Source of the DNA: Ktedonobacter sp. SOSP1-85
Lineage (GTDB): Bacteria; Chloroflexota; Ktedonobacteria; Ktedonobacterales; Ktedonobacteraceae
Assembly (NCBI RefSeq): GCF_016587415.1
Contig: NZ_BNJI01000001.1
Span: 3,263,501 to 3,327,500 of the forward strand
Length of the DNA stretch: 64,000 nucleotides
Reading direction: 5' to 3'
A program made the position numbers and the translations under genes. The notes beneath the pieces are model-generated. The model was given only the letters and a program-made list of their open reading frames with translations, had not been told where the DNA came from and did not search any database. Positions 36,719 through 46,700 of this stretch are shown piece after piece. Position 1 is the first letter of the stretch. The number at the start of each line of letters is the position of its first letter.

Positions 36719-38875
36719 TTCTATTTCGTTCTCTGTGCCTGGCTGAACCTCTATTTGTGAGCCATGACGGTGCACGTGGAAGTGTACATGCTGGTCACCT
36801 ATGTAGATGCCGCGCACCTCCAGCGCATTGACCCAGGAGGGTAAGGTCGGTTGTTCAAGCACAAGCCGCTTCTGCTCGGCGTCGGCGCGCAGGCCAAGGA
36901 GCGCGTTAAGGATCTGTCCAGGTGCGCCCGTGGCCCAGGCCTGAGGTGAGCAAGCGACCGGGTAGCGCGTCGGACCAAAGCCCTCGCGCTGGATAAAGCC
37001 GCAAAACAGCTCGGGCAGGCGCGCATCCTCGAAGTGCTGACCGGCCTGGTAGAGTCCTTTGAGCAATTGAGATGCCTCAGACTTGCCGCCGTAGCGTGCG
37101 AAGCCAGCTCCAACCATGGCCGTATCGTGTGGCCAGACCGAGCCATTATGATAGCTCATAGGATTATAGCGAATGGCGTTGGCCGAGAGAGTACGCATGC
37201 CCCAGCCATTGAACATGTCCTCGCGCATCAGACGCTCGATGACCAGCTTTGCCTGCTCTTCGGGGACAATCCCGCTCCAGAGGCATTGGCCCGCGTTGGA
37301 GCTAACCGTCTTGCAAGGCTTCTTCTCGCGGTCAAGCGCAATATAGATGCTCTGCTCCTCTTCCCACCAGAAAGCGCGCATGAAATTGGCCTGAAGCTCA
37401 CTTGCCTTCTGCTCCCAGCGTTCAGCTTCATCCTGGTAACCCAGGCGCCCGGCCAGGTAATGCATATTGCGATACGCGGCAAAGGCGTAGCCTTGAACCT
37501 CGCTGAGCGCGATGGGAGAGCGAGCCAACTCGCCGTTCTCATGAGAGGTGGAGTCCCAGGAGTCCTTCCAGCCCTGATTTAGGATACCGCTATCAAGGAT
37601 ACGGTGGTACTCTAGGAAGCCGTCACCATCTTTGTCGCCATACTCAATCATCCAGCGCGCGGCCAGTTGCGCGTTTGGCCAGAGCTGGCGCAGAAAATCG
37701 AGATCATTGGTCCAGCGAATATACTCGCCGAGGGTGATGAGGAAGAGTGGTGTGACATCGATACTTCCATAGTAAGGCACATAGGGGATCTCGCGGCAGT
37801 TTGCCATCTCGCCTGTGCGCATCTCGTGGAGCATCTTGCCTGGCTCTTCTTCAGTGAAATCGTCAGTTTTTGTACCCTGGTGCATAGCCAGGAAGGCCAG
37901 CGTGCCGCGTGCGACCTGGGGGAACCAGGGAAGATATTGCAGGCAGGTAATCAGGCCATCGCGCCCAAAGGGACAGGAGAACCAGGGAATGCCTGCGTAG
38001 GGATAGTAGCCATAAGGCGTCAGTGTGCAGAGCATTAACAGGTCATCCATCCCACGCTTGAGCAGGCGATTCAAGAGATAGTCATCGGTATGTATTGTTG
38101 GGCGCTCAAGCGAATGAACACCCTCAACTTCGATATGTTTGGCAAAGCGTTCGGCATTAAGCTCGCGCAGTTGGGCGCGCATCTGGAGCACGACTGGTTT
38201 GCCACGCTCAAGCTGGAGCGACCAGTGGACGCGATCCTCACTGATATATTTGCTATGTGGCGTAAAGGTAATTTGCGTCTCGCGAGTGACCTGGTCACGT
38301 CCGATATAACTCAGAGTTACACCCTTGTCGGTAACCTGGGCTGGCTGTAACTGACCATGCTCTTCGCGCTTGAGTCCGCGCACCTCAAAGAGGTCGCAGA
38401 AGTCGCTACCAAACTTGAGGCTAAAACGGAGCGGTTGTGGAAGCTCGCGAAAGCTTGTAATGGTAAAGGTCTGGATCAGCTCCTCATTATGTAGCTCCAG
38501 AAGCCGACTGACATAGATTTCGCCTTGCTCAATGAAGGTGTCAGCGTCGACTCTGAGCGCTGGATTCGTTAAATCTACCTGGCTGGCAAGTCCCGCTGGT
38601 GAGATGTGGTGTGAAAGCATGGCCAGAGGGTGGCCCTCCAGAAAGAAATTGTTCTCGCGGAGAAAGCGCGTCCCATGCCAGTAGAGACCCATAGCCTGGT
38701 TCGCGCCCAACAAATCGCCGCGTATATTGGCGACAAGAAAAGCATCTCCGCTCTTCAAAGTAATGTGTGTGGCGCTTGAATGGGCCTTTTCTTCGACTAT
38801 CTCTGGTTGCTTGAAGGCTCCATCGGGGCCTTCTTCTGCTGGAAGCAGCAGTACATCTGGCTTGTGATCCGTCAT
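36704..38875 (-). CDS. Glycogen debranching-type amylo-alpha-1,6-glucosidase
   Basis: A 723-residue protein. The N-terminal GDE_N-like beta domain (about residues 35-240) has LKSGDAFLVANIRGDLLG and GLYWHGTRFLRE; the (alpha/alpha)6 catalytic domain has AGIPWFSCPFGRDGLITCLQYLPW, YYGSIDVTPLFLITLGEYIRW, SWDSTSHENGE, QGYAFAAYRNM and HNGSVWPHDTAMVGAGFARYG. These features match the amylo-alpha-1,6-glucosidase family (trehalose/glycogen-associated GDE-like proteins). Cytoplasmic, no signal peptide. It sits upstream of otsB on the same strand, suggesting a role in glycogen-to-trehalose conversion under stress. Confidence 0.92.
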   Translation of the reverse strand: MTDHKPDVLLLPAEEGPDGAFKQPEIVEEKAHSSATHITLKSGDAFLVANIRGDLLGANQAMGLYWHGTRFLRENNFFLEGHPLAMLSHHISPAGLASQVDLTNPALRVDADTFIEQGEIYVSRLLELHNEELIQTFTITSFRELPQPLRFSLKFGSDFCDLFEVRGLKREEHGQLQPAQVTDKGVTLSYIGRDQVTRETQITFTPHSKYISEDRVHWSLQLERGKPVVLQMRAQLRELNAERFAKHIEVEGVHSLERPTIHTDDYLLNRLLKRGMDDLLMLCTLTPYGYYPYAGIPWFSCPFGRDGLITCLQYLPWFPQVARGTLAFLAMHQGTKTDDFTEEEPGKMLHEMRTGEMANCREIPYVPYYGSIDVTPLFLITLGEYIRWTNDLDFLRQLWPNAQLAARWMIEYGDKDGDGFLEYHRILDSGILNQGWKDSWDSTSHENGELARSPIALSEVQGYAFAAYRNMHYLAGRLGYQDEAERWEQKASELQANFMRAFWWEEEQSIYIALDREKKPCKTVSSNAGQCLWSGIVPEEQAKLVIERLMREDMFNGWGMRTLSANAIRYNPMSYHNGSVWPHDTAMVGAGFARYGGKSEASQLLKGLYQAGQHFEDARLPELFCGFIQREGFGPTRYPVACSPQAWATGAPGQILNALLGLRADAEQKRLVLEQPTLPSWVNALEVRGIYIGDQHVHFHVHRHGSQIEVQPGTENEIEIIVR

Positions 38876-39381
38876 AATACTAATAACTTTCTACCTGATA
38901 CTTCGCTACGATGCGTTAAGAGTGAACAGTCACGCCAGGCGCGCGAAACGCCAGGAGTGTGAGGGGTACCCGGTATGTTATATGCTTCCTGCCCGTGTTA
39001 CACCCTTCCAGGGGCTAGCTTTAATTGTACCGATGCTAAAGTTCAGACATGTTTCAATATCTGAATGCGACTTTCTTCTCCTCTGGTTACGGGCAGAAAG
39101 TGACGTAGCGTGATACTACGAGAAAGACATCTTACCAGAGAGCACTCTAGCGTGCTTACAGGCTCCTGCAAGCGTCTCTATGCCTGAGTTAACACAGAGA
39201 TTAGAGAAATAATAACAGGGAAATGCTTTTGATGATGGGGCCTGGCAAAAATGTGTAGTGCCCTCCTAGTACTCATGGGCTGTTTGTTTGCTTGTAGGCA
39301 TATAAGGTTTCTCTCGGCCTTAAGAAAAGAGAGCGAAGGTTGCATAGGACTTTTTGGCCTAATGTATGCTACAATAACCCC
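38876..39381. other. Intergenic region upstream of HipA-like gene
   Basis: About 500 bases with no supported gene. An extended -10 box TGCTACAAT (39367-39375) lies 6 bases before the HipA-like start codon and predicts a leaderless transcript; no clear -35 box is seen. Confidence 0.5.
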
Positions 39382-40164
39382 ATGTTAAGAACACTCACCG
39401 CCACACGCTATGTGACACCCTTACGCGAGGGTGGCTCACTGCCCGCGATTGTAGAGGCCGACGATGATGGTCTGTATGTGCTGAAATTTCGCGGCGCCGG
39501 CCAGGGACCAAAGGCCTTGATTGCCGAACTGGTTGCTGGCGAGATTGGTCGTGCGCTTGATCTCCCCGTGCCAGAAATTGTTTTTGTGGAACTGGACCCT
39601 GTGCTGGGTCGCTCTGAGCCAGATTTTGAGATCCAGGCCCTGATCAAGCAGAGCGCGGGCCTGAACCTGGCGCTAGATTACCTGCCGGGCGCGCTAGCCT
39701 TTGATCCACGCGATGCGCGTGAGCTAGATCCATTCCTGGCCGCCTCCATTGTCTGGTTCGACGCCTATGTCTCCAACGTGGATCGCACGCCACGCAATAC
39801 GAATATGCTGCTCTGGCATCGCCGCCTGATCCTGATTGATCATGGATCCTCGCTCTATTTTCACCATATGCCAATCAACTATATGGAGCGCAGTCGTACG
39901 CCATTTGCGGCTATCAAAGACCATGTTCTCCTGCCTTTTGCCAATGGCTTGCAAGAGGTGGACGCGCGCATGAAGGCTTTATTGCCCGTTGCGCGCCTGG
40001 CCGGTATTGTCGCCGCCATCCCTACATCCTGGCTGGAGAATGACGAACGTTATACCGATCCCGATGCGCATCGAGCCGCATACCTGGCCTATTTACAGGA
40101 TCGTTTGTTGGCTTCACATGTTTTTGTAGAGGAGGCGTTGCATGCCCGCGAACAGCTCGTATGA
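39382..40164 (+). CDS. HipA-like kinase domain protein
   Basis: A 260-residue protein resembling stand-alone HipA-type Ser/Thr kinases. Visible segments are MLRTLTATRYVTPLREGGSL, GLYVLKFRGAGQGPKALIAELVAGEI (ATP-binding region), VSNVDRTPRNTNMLLW (catalytic loop with Asp and Asn) and LILIDHGSSLYFH (metal-binding Asp). The HipA N-terminal subdomain is missing, as in this group. ATG 39382 is preferred over a TTG at 39340 because homologues begin MLRT and an extended -10 lies 6 bases upstream. It overlaps the DUF3037 gene by 23 bases, a known two-gene pairing. Confidence 0.82.
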   Translation: MLRTLTATRYVTPLREGGSLPAIVEADDDGLYVLKFRGAGQGPKALIAELVAGEIGRALDLPVPEIVFVELDPVLGRSEPDFEIQALIKQSAGLNLALDYLPGALAFDPRDARELDPFLAASIVWFDAYVSNVDRTPRNTNMLLWHRRLILIDHGSSLYFHHMPINYMERSRTPFAAIKDHVLLPFANGLQEVDARMKALLPVARLAGIVAAIPTSWLENDERYTDPDAHRAAYLAYLQDRLLASHVFVEEALHAREQLV

Positions 40165-40567
40165 TTACGCCCTTGTGCGTGTAGTGCCAAGCGTGGAGCG
40201 CGGTGAGTGCCTCAATGTGGGTGTGATCCTCTTCTGCCGCACGCGCCAGTTCCTCTGCGCGCGCATCGAGCTTGATGAGCAGCGCCTGCTCGCGCTCGAT
40301 CCCGATATCGACGTGGCAGCGGTACGTGAGCACCTGGAGACCATCGCCTTGATTTGTGAGGGGAAGGCGGAAGGAGGGCCAATCGCGCACCTCTCGCTCT
40401 CCGAGCGTTTCCATTGGCTGGTCGCGCCGCGTAGCGCTATCATCCAGATCTCGGCGGTTCACTCAGGCCTTTGTAGCGATCCTGCCGCAGCGCTCCAGCA
40501 CCTCCTCGATACCATGGTCCGTCTACGCAAGCAGAAGATAGTGCGAGCTGGCACTAGTGGGAAATAA
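40142..40567 (+). CDS. DUF3037 protein, partner of HipA-like kinase
   Basis: A 141-residue protein with YDYALVRVVPSVERGECLNVGVILFC at the N terminus and FHWLVAPRSAIIQISAVHSGLCSDP in the second half, the pattern of DUF3037. Function unknown. Its start lies inside the HipA-like gene, so translation is coupled. The constant pairing of these two families suggests a substrate, inhibitor or partner of the kinase (inference). Confidence 0.85.
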   Translation: MPANSSYDYALVRVVPSVERGECLNVGVILFCRTRQFLCARIELDEQRLLALDPDIDVAAVREHLETIALICEGKAEGGPIAHLSLSERFHWLVAPRSAIIQISAVHSGLCSDPAAALQHLLDTMVRLRKQKIVRAGTSGK

Positions 40568-40638
40568 AGTTCGGCTTATGGTATGTTTATTTAGAGCAGA
40601 GAATAAAAATATGTTCTCTAATCATAAGGAGTATGAGC

Positions 40639-41115
40639 ATGAGCACACAGGAACGTACCTCGGGGAGCGTCACGGTTGGCGACCAGGCTCCTGACTTTAC
40701 CCTTCCAACCGCAAAGGGTGACCAGGTCAGCTTGAGTGAGTTTCGTGGTGAGAAAAGCGTCGTATTATATTTTTATCCCAAGGATAGTACCCCTGGCTGC
40801 ACTGCTGAAGCCTGCTCGTTCCGCGATAGCTACGAGGTCTTTCAGGAGGCGGGCGCGGAAGTGATTGGCGTAAGTTCAGATTCGAGCGAGTCTCACGAAA
40901 ACTTCGCGAAGAAGAACAATCTTCCCTTTATTCTCGCCAGCGACGAGGGCGGTGCGCTTCGGAAGAGCTATGGAGTTCCCTCGACGCTTGGTCTCTTGCC
41001 AGGGCGTGTGACCTATATTATTGATAAGCAGGGAGTTGTGCGCCACATCTTCTCGTCGCAGTTCGCGCCGCAGAAGCATGTTGATGAAGCATTAAAGATT
41101 CTAAAACAATTTTAG
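40639..41115 (+). CDS. bcp: Thioredoxin-dependent peroxiredoxin (BCP/PrxQ type)
   Basis: A 158-residue peroxiredoxin reducing hydrogen peroxide and organic peroxides. The PrxQ motif KDSTPGCTAEACSFRD contains peroxidatic Cys54 and resolving Cys59 with four residues between, the atypical two-Cys arrangement; VVLYFYPKD, VIGVSSDS and GRVTYIIDKQGVVRHIF complete the AhpC/TSA fold. The ATG at 40639 is taken because AAGGAG is spaced 8 bases from it, while the ATG at 40633 is too close. The gene is followed by a palindrome shared with the convergent TrpD-like gene. Confidence 0.95.
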   Translation: MSTQERTSGSVTVGDQAPDFTLPTAKGDQVSLSEFRGEKSVVLYFYPKDSTPGCTAEACSFRDSYEVFQEAGAEVIGVSSDSSESHENFAKKNNLPFILASDEGGALRKSYGVPSTLGLLPGRVTYIIDKQGVVRHIFSSQFAPQKHVDEALKILKQF

Positions 41116-41120
41116 ATTAA

Positions 41121-41192
41121 AACGACTATGGATGATACAAAAGTGGCTCTCGGCGTTCGCCGAGAGCCACTTTTGTATCATCCATAGTCGTT
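41121..41192. terminator. Palindromic bidirectional terminator
   Basis: Arms of 35 bases with a TT centre; GATACAAAAGTGGCTCTCGG and its complement give stem plus U run either way. It separates the convergent peroxiredoxin and TrpD-like genes and includes two bases of the latter's stop codon. Confidence 0.85.
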
Positions 41193-42525
41193 ATTGCTGT
41201 TGTGTATATTGTTGCTGGTGAGCATTGAGGAGCTGAGTGAAGTTGTCGGCGACCTGGTGCGAATCGATCACGGTGTTGATGCGGGCAATGGCCTCACGTA
41301 GTTGGGCGTGCAGGCTGTCCTGAGGTGGGATGATGCCCTGGTTGGCAACCAGCAGCAGGGCGGCGTTGGCGACGATGAAGTCACGCCTGGGCCCCTGCTC
41401 CTCACCTGAGAGAATATGCCATATATCGCTCTGGGTGGCTGCTAAATCTACTTCTTCGCGAATATCCACAAGTTGTGCGCGTGTCAAGCCGATATCCTCC
41501 GGTGAGCATTCCTCAAAAATGACCTCGTCGCGTGTGACCTGGATGAGCAGGTTGATGGGTTGCTGGGGATCGGAGATGCTGGAGGCATTGGAGAGCTCAT
41601 CAATGCCATCATAGCAATGCACGATGATGCCTTCACTCCCCAGGTGAAGATAGAGTGAGAGCACGTAGGGAAGCATCGCCAGGCTACAGACGCCCGTGGA
41701 GTGGTGAGCGGGGCGAAGGACCTGGGCGTTAGGTGAAACAATCTTGAAGATATCCAGTGTAAGTGGGGTGGTGCGTAGCGTCTCCTGCCAGTTGGGGTCG
41801 CCCACGTCACAGCGCTGAGTTAACTGCTTCATGGCTTCGTGCCAGAGCGCCTCGCGTGCCTGTTTGAGTGCCTGGGAGTAGGGGAAATTTAAGGCCGAGA
41901 GTGGGATAAAGGTAAAGCCGTTGCTATCAAGCTCTTGATTAAGTGTAGGAATAGATAAGTGCGGGTGCCGATAGCCAAAGGTCTCCATCGCCTGGGCACT
42001 ACCATGATAGGAAGTAACGTTGGTGGTGCCGGTCTTACAAATTTTTACCAGGGGAGCAGCGACAATCGCGGCGGCTGTGCTAGCGTGAATTGTTTTGCAG
42101 AAGTCACCGCCGCTACCGAAGACGTGGTCGTGTGTGTGCAGAAGCGATAGATCCTGTTGCTTGCTCTGTAGAAAATGTTCAACGCGTGTGCGCAGGTGAT
42201 CGGCCAGAAAGTTGACCTGGTTTCGCCCGATATGTCCATTGCCCGGCGCGAGGAGCCGCAGGATTTCTAGCAGCTCCTGTGAACCCTGTTCTGGATCACT
42301 ACAGGCGTCAAAATAGCGTATCAGGGTTGCGTTATCGGGTGGATCAAGCTCTCGCTCGTGCCCCAGGAAACTGGCGAAGGTCTCGCGCAAAGGCCCAAGC
42401 TGGCGGAGTATAGCCTCCTCATGTTCCGCATCTTCAAGAGAAGTAAAGAGGCGATAAAGGTCGCCTTTCTGCAAACGGACCTGCAATCTATGCCCATAAG
42501 CGGGCAATTGAATACTACTTCCCAT
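41191..42525 (-). CDS. Divergent TrpD-like (anthranilate phosphoribosyltransferase family) protein
   Basis: A 444-residue protein whose middle resembles glycosyl transferase family 3: HVFGSGGDFCKTIHASTAAAIVAAPLV corresponds to the PRPP-binding GTGGD...NxSTAA region of TrpD, KTGTTNVTSYHGSAQAMETFGY to KHGNxxxSSxxGSADVLEALG, and IVHCYDGIDELSNAS to HGxDGLDELS. The KHGN loop is changed to KTGT, and the protein is about 100 residues longer than TrpD with N- and C-terminal extensions. It is probably a paralogue with another role. AAGG 9 bases before the ATG fits. No tryptophan genes are near. Confidence 0.7.
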   Translation of the reverse strand: MGSSIQLPAYGHRLQVRLQKGDLYRLFTSLEDAEHEEAILRQLGPLRETFASFLGHERELDPPDNATLIRYFDACSDPEQGSQELLEILRLLAPGNGHIGRNQVNFLADHLRTRVEHFLQSKQQDLSLLHTHDHVFGSGGDFCKTIHASTAAAIVAAPLVKICKTGTTNVTSYHGSAQAMETFGYRHPHLSIPTLNQELDSNGFTFIPLSALNFPYSQALKQAREALWHEAMKQLTQRCDVGDPNWQETLRTTPLTLDIFKIVSPNAQVLRPAHHSTGVCSLAMLPYVLSLYLHLGSEGIIVHCYDGIDELSNASSISDPQQPINLLIQVTRDEVIFEECSPEDIGLTRAQLVDIREEVDLAATQSDIWHILSGEEQGPRRDFIVANAALLLVANQGIIPPQDSLHAQLREAIARINTVIDSHQVADNFTQLLNAHQQQYTQQQ

Positions 42526-42550
42526 ATGTTGTTGCCTTACTTTGATACTG

Positions 42551-42619
42551 TGCCTCTCGGAAACCTGAGCGCGTGAGCGCTAGCCACGAGAGTGGCGTTG
42601 GTTTCCGTCTAAGAAGGCC
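42551..42619 (+). repeat. Dispersed hairpin repeat B, copy 2
   Basis: Contains GGAAACCTGAGCGCGTGAGC, GCTAGCCACGAGAGTGGC and GTTGGTTTCC; the ends can pair. It lies 25 bases upstream of the TrpD-like start codon. Confidence 0.75.
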
Positions 42620-42769
42620 GGATAAAAATTATGAAATGCCAGAGAAAATTCTAGTTTTGTTATTGTGCTGAGAAAACCAGTGAGCTGTGACCTTCTCGGT
42701 GTGCAGGCTCCTTTATATCCAGTATAAAGTAAGGCATAACTATCATCCTGTCAACAGGTAGATGAAAAG

Positions 42770-43468
42770 TCATTCAGCGGGATTTTCCAGCTTATGCTGA
42801 AGGGCCAGGCGTAGGTGCTGCATCGTTTTATTTTTGCGCGCGACCGAGAGCGAGGCGCGCAGGCGCTGCGTCTCAACTGGATGCTCAGGCCATTGAATGT
42901 CATCCAGATCAATATTGTGTTTATAGCAAACGGCGCGCAACTGTTGCGGATCATCGAAGCGCTCTTTGATTGAGCTGAGCATGGCATAACGCTGTGTTTG
43001 TGGTAGCTGCACTATGGCGTTAATGGCTAGCTCCAGCCAGTGAGTGGCGTCTTCGTTATGCTCCACCACTTCAGCGGGATCGGGGTCCTGGTTGCTCGTA
43101 TGAAAGGTCTGAGAGATGTTGCCCTGGAAGAGTTCGCCATCATCGTCAAGGGTAAGCTGACTGCATGGTTTATATTGGCGCGCGAGCGAGACTGTTTCAT
43201 TGAAGGCCGCCCGGCTGATATAGGCTCTGGGATTTTCGATGGTGTGCTGGCGCAGCACGAGCCAGCAATGCAGGCGCAGGCTTTGCTTCACATCATCCAC
43301 GTCCAGATCATATGTCTCGGCGCGGGCCATACTATTCTTCCGGCTAAAGCGGCGCTGTGCCTGAAGACTGATGTAGCTGTCGTACTGGTCAAAAAAGCGG
43401 TCTATCTCTTGCCCACCAGGATATAGGGGAGGTTCTGTGTCTACTGGCACCGCCATGGTCGCTTGCAT
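42770..43468 (-). CDS. Sigma-70-like (ECF-type) protein
   Basis: A 232-residue protein with features of an ECF sigma factor: an N-terminal helical region YISLQAQRRFS...DLDVDDVKQSLRLHCWLVL and NPRAYISRAAFNETVSLARQYK resembling sigma region 2, an acidic linker, and a region 4-like part with LPQTQRYAMLSSIKERF...LRASLSVARKNKTMQHLRLAL. AAGGAG precedes ATG 43468. It lies back-to-back with the large STAND protein gene, so a regulatory relation is possible. Similarity is weak; a phage-like or other HTH protein is the alternative. Confidence 0.5.
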   Translation of the reverse strand: MQATMAVPVDTEPPLYPGGQEIDRFFDQYDSYISLQAQRRFSRKNSMARAETYDLDVDDVKQSLRLHCWLVLRQHTIENPRAYISRAAFNETVSLARQYKPCSQLTLDDDGELFQGNISQTFHTSNQDPDPAEVVEHNEDATHWLELAINAIVQLPQTQRYAMLSSIKERFDDPQQLRAVCYKHNIDLDDIQWPEHPVETQRLRASLSVARKNKTMQHLRLALQHKLENPAE

Positions 43469-43590
43469 GATCGAGTCTCCTTATATGGCTTACTGCTGTG
43501 GTGTCCATCCATAGGTGTTACTTTACTACGTGGGTTCTTCCCTACAGTAAAAATTGTTTTTGTTTTTAAAGGAGAACAGTTCAAATTGTT

Positions 43591-43710
43591 TCTTTGTTTC
43601 ATTGTTGCTTACAAAACAATAATAACATAGAAAACTATAAGAGGGCAATACATTACTGAGCAATTTTTGTTGACAAAACTATTTTGTTCTTACTCTTTTT
43701 ACGTTATACT
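43591..43710 (+). promoter_or_regulatory. AT-rich regulatory region with dyads upstream of STAND gene
   Basis: Contains ATTGTT-N8-AACAAT and a perfect ACAAAA-CTA-TTTTGT dyad (43673-43687) that overlaps a TTGACA (43670-43675). A TATACT -10 candidate is at 43705-43710, 22 bases before the ATG. The dyads are candidate autoregulatory sites for the HTH domain of the gene product. Confidence 0.4.
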
Positions 43711-43731
43711 GTGAAAGAGGAGGAAAACGCG

Positions 43732-46700
43732 ATGGGTCGAAAAGAAAAGCATATCGAACTTGAGAATGGGGAGGCAACCTCGGTAGGGGCCAGGATGCGC
43801 CTGGCACGCCAGGAGAAGGGCATTCGCCTCTCTGATATGGCGCGTCAGATCGGCTACACCAAAAGCCGACTCTCCGCAGTTGAAAATGGGTATGGTCGCC
43901 CTTCGCAAGAACTACTCCTGGCATATGAACAGGCGTTAGCACTTGCGAGAGGAACGCTCCTGGAGCAGATCAGCAAACCTGTGATCGTGGCCCAGCCTGT
44001 CACGGCTGGCATTGGCAGTAGTGTGCTGCATCCAGATATGGAGATGCAAAGACATGGAACTGAGCCTGGTGAAGAGGAACCGGAGGCGCCCAATCATAAG
44101 CGGGCCGCGCATCTAGCTGTAAGCGAGCAGGCCACGGTACTAGAAGCCGCTCGCGCGCAGGAGCAGACCAGTGAAGCGCCCCGTATCACAAACTTCTATG
44201 GACGTAACCAGGAACTGGCGACCCTGGAACAGTGGTTAGCGCAGGATCACTGCCGTATTGCGGCGATCCTGGGCATTGGTGGAGTTGGCAAGACAACGCT
44301 AACCTCTATGCTTAAGGAACGCCTGAAAGAGACCTTTGATTTTGTCTATTGGCGGACACTCCAAAATGCACTACCACTAGAAGAATTTCTCGTAGACTGT
44401 ATCCGCTTCCTCTCTGGCCTGGAACAGGTAGAGCTGCCAGATGACATTGGTGATCTGATTAAACAGCTTGGTTCATATTTACGTGCCCATCGCTGCCTCT
44501 TGATCCTGGATAATATGGAGACCATTCTGGCGAGCGGCCAGAGCGTAGGGAGCTATCGCCCGGGCTACGAGGGATACGGCGAGTTTATTGAATATGTTGG
44601 CAATAGCGAGCATATGAGTAGCCTGGTGCTGACGAGTCGTGAGTTGCCCCAGGAGGTAGAGTTCTGGAATCATCCCCGGAGGCAGGTGCTTCATCTATCC
44701 GGTTTTGGCCTGGATGAGGGACGTATGATCCTTCAAGAACGCGAGCTCCTTGGTAGCGAGGAGGACTTCTCCCGGCTGATCCAGAGCTATGCTGGAAATC
44801 CCCTGGCACTCAAACTGGTCGCCGCGCCCATCCGCGAGGTCTTTGGTGGAGATATCGCAGAGTTTCTCGCCGAGCGTGGTATGGTGATTGGCGATGTCTA
44901 TGACCTCATTGATAAACAGTTTCATCGCCTCTCAGACGAGGAACGCGAGATGATTTACTGGCTGGCGCTGGCCTGCGAGCCGGTCTCTCTGAATGATATT
45001 TCCAAAGAGGTTGTGCGTCCCGTGCCGCGTCGTATGCTCCTTGCCGCCCTTGATTCTCTACGCCGGCGCTCTATGATTGAGAATAGCAGTGGCGCACGCT
45101 TCGGCCTCCAGCCTGTCATCATGGAGTATGTGACCGATGCCCTGGTGAGCAGCTTCTGTCGTGAGATTGAGCAAGATGAATACGCGCTCCTCACCAGTCA
45201 TGCCCTGGTGCGGGCCGAGGCCAAGGACCATATCCGTAACAACCAGGTGCGCCTCTTTCTGGAGCCAATCGCGCTTCAACTCCTCACGCGCCTGGGAATG
45301 GTGGAGTGTGGGGCGCGGCTGAAGACGATGCTGCGCAATCTCCAGCTACAGCGCCCGCAAACGCCTGAATATGTGGCGGGGAATATTCTCAACCTGCTGG
45401 TCCAGCTTAAGATTGACCTGCGTGGCTATGACTTCTCTAACCTGGTAGTCTGGAACGCCTATCTGCAAGATGTCTCGCTCCCCGAGGTTGACTTCTCCAA
45501 TGCCCAGTTGGAGCGCTGTGTCTTTAGTGATACCTTTGGTAGTATCCTCTCAGTGGCCCTCAGCAACGATGGAGAGCGCCTGGCGGCGGGAACTGCTAAT
45601 GGCGATGTCAGATTGTGGAACGCGCACACGGGCGCGCCACAGGGCATCTGTCAGGGGCATACTGACTGGGTGCGCGCGGTCGATATTCGCTACGATGGTA
45701 AGCGTGCTATCAGTGGCAGCGACGATCAATTCATTCGCCTCTGGGACACCAGGACTACACAGTGCTTGAAGACCCTGGTGGGTCATACCAACCGCATTCG
45801 CTCAATTGCCTTCGCACCCGCGGGCGACCGGGCGATCAGCGGTAGTGATGATATGACCTTGATGCTCTGGGATCTGGAGAAGGGCGAGTGTCTGCGCATC
45901 TTTCGCGGGCATGAGAGCCGCATCTGGTCTGTGGCTTATAGCCCGGATGGAGCCTATGTTGCCAGTGGGAGCAGCGATTTTTCTGTGCGTATCTGGAATG
46001 TGGAGAGTGGCGCGTGCGTGCGTGTGCTTAAAGGACATAGCGGGCGTGTGCACTCTGTGACCTTCAGCCCCGATGGGCGTTACCTGGCGAGTGGAAGTGA
46101 GGACCAGACAATATGCCTGTGGGATCTACAAAGCGGTGAGTGTGTACAAAACCTACAGGGACATACCGGGCGCATCTGGCCTGTGCGCTTTAGCTATGAT
46201 AGCAAGCAGCTTGCCAGTGGTAGCGAGGACCGCTCTATCCGTATCTGGGATGTCGCCAGCGGGACGTGCCTCTCCACACTCAGGGGGCATCATAATCGTG
46301 TCTGGGCGCTGGCGTATAGCTTTGACAACCGCGTCATCGTCAGTGGCAGTGATGACCAGACCATTCGCATGTGGAACTGCGAGGACGGCCAGTGTTTTAA
46401 AACACTCCAGGGTCATAGTAGCCGTGTGCGCTCGGTGCGCTTTAGCCCGGATGGCACGCGCCTCTTAAGTGGTAGCGATGATCGCGCCGTGCGCCTCTGG
46501 GATGTGGCAAGTGGCCAGAGCATCAAGACCCTGCAAGGCCATAGCACCTGGATCTATGCCGTGGCCTACAGTCCCCATGGCAATATTGTCGCCAGTGGCA
46601 GTGATGACCAGACCATTCGCCTCTGGGATGTGAATACTGGCTATTGCCTGCGTACCCTGGGAGGGCATGAGAACTGGGTGCGCGCCGTCGATTTCAGCCC

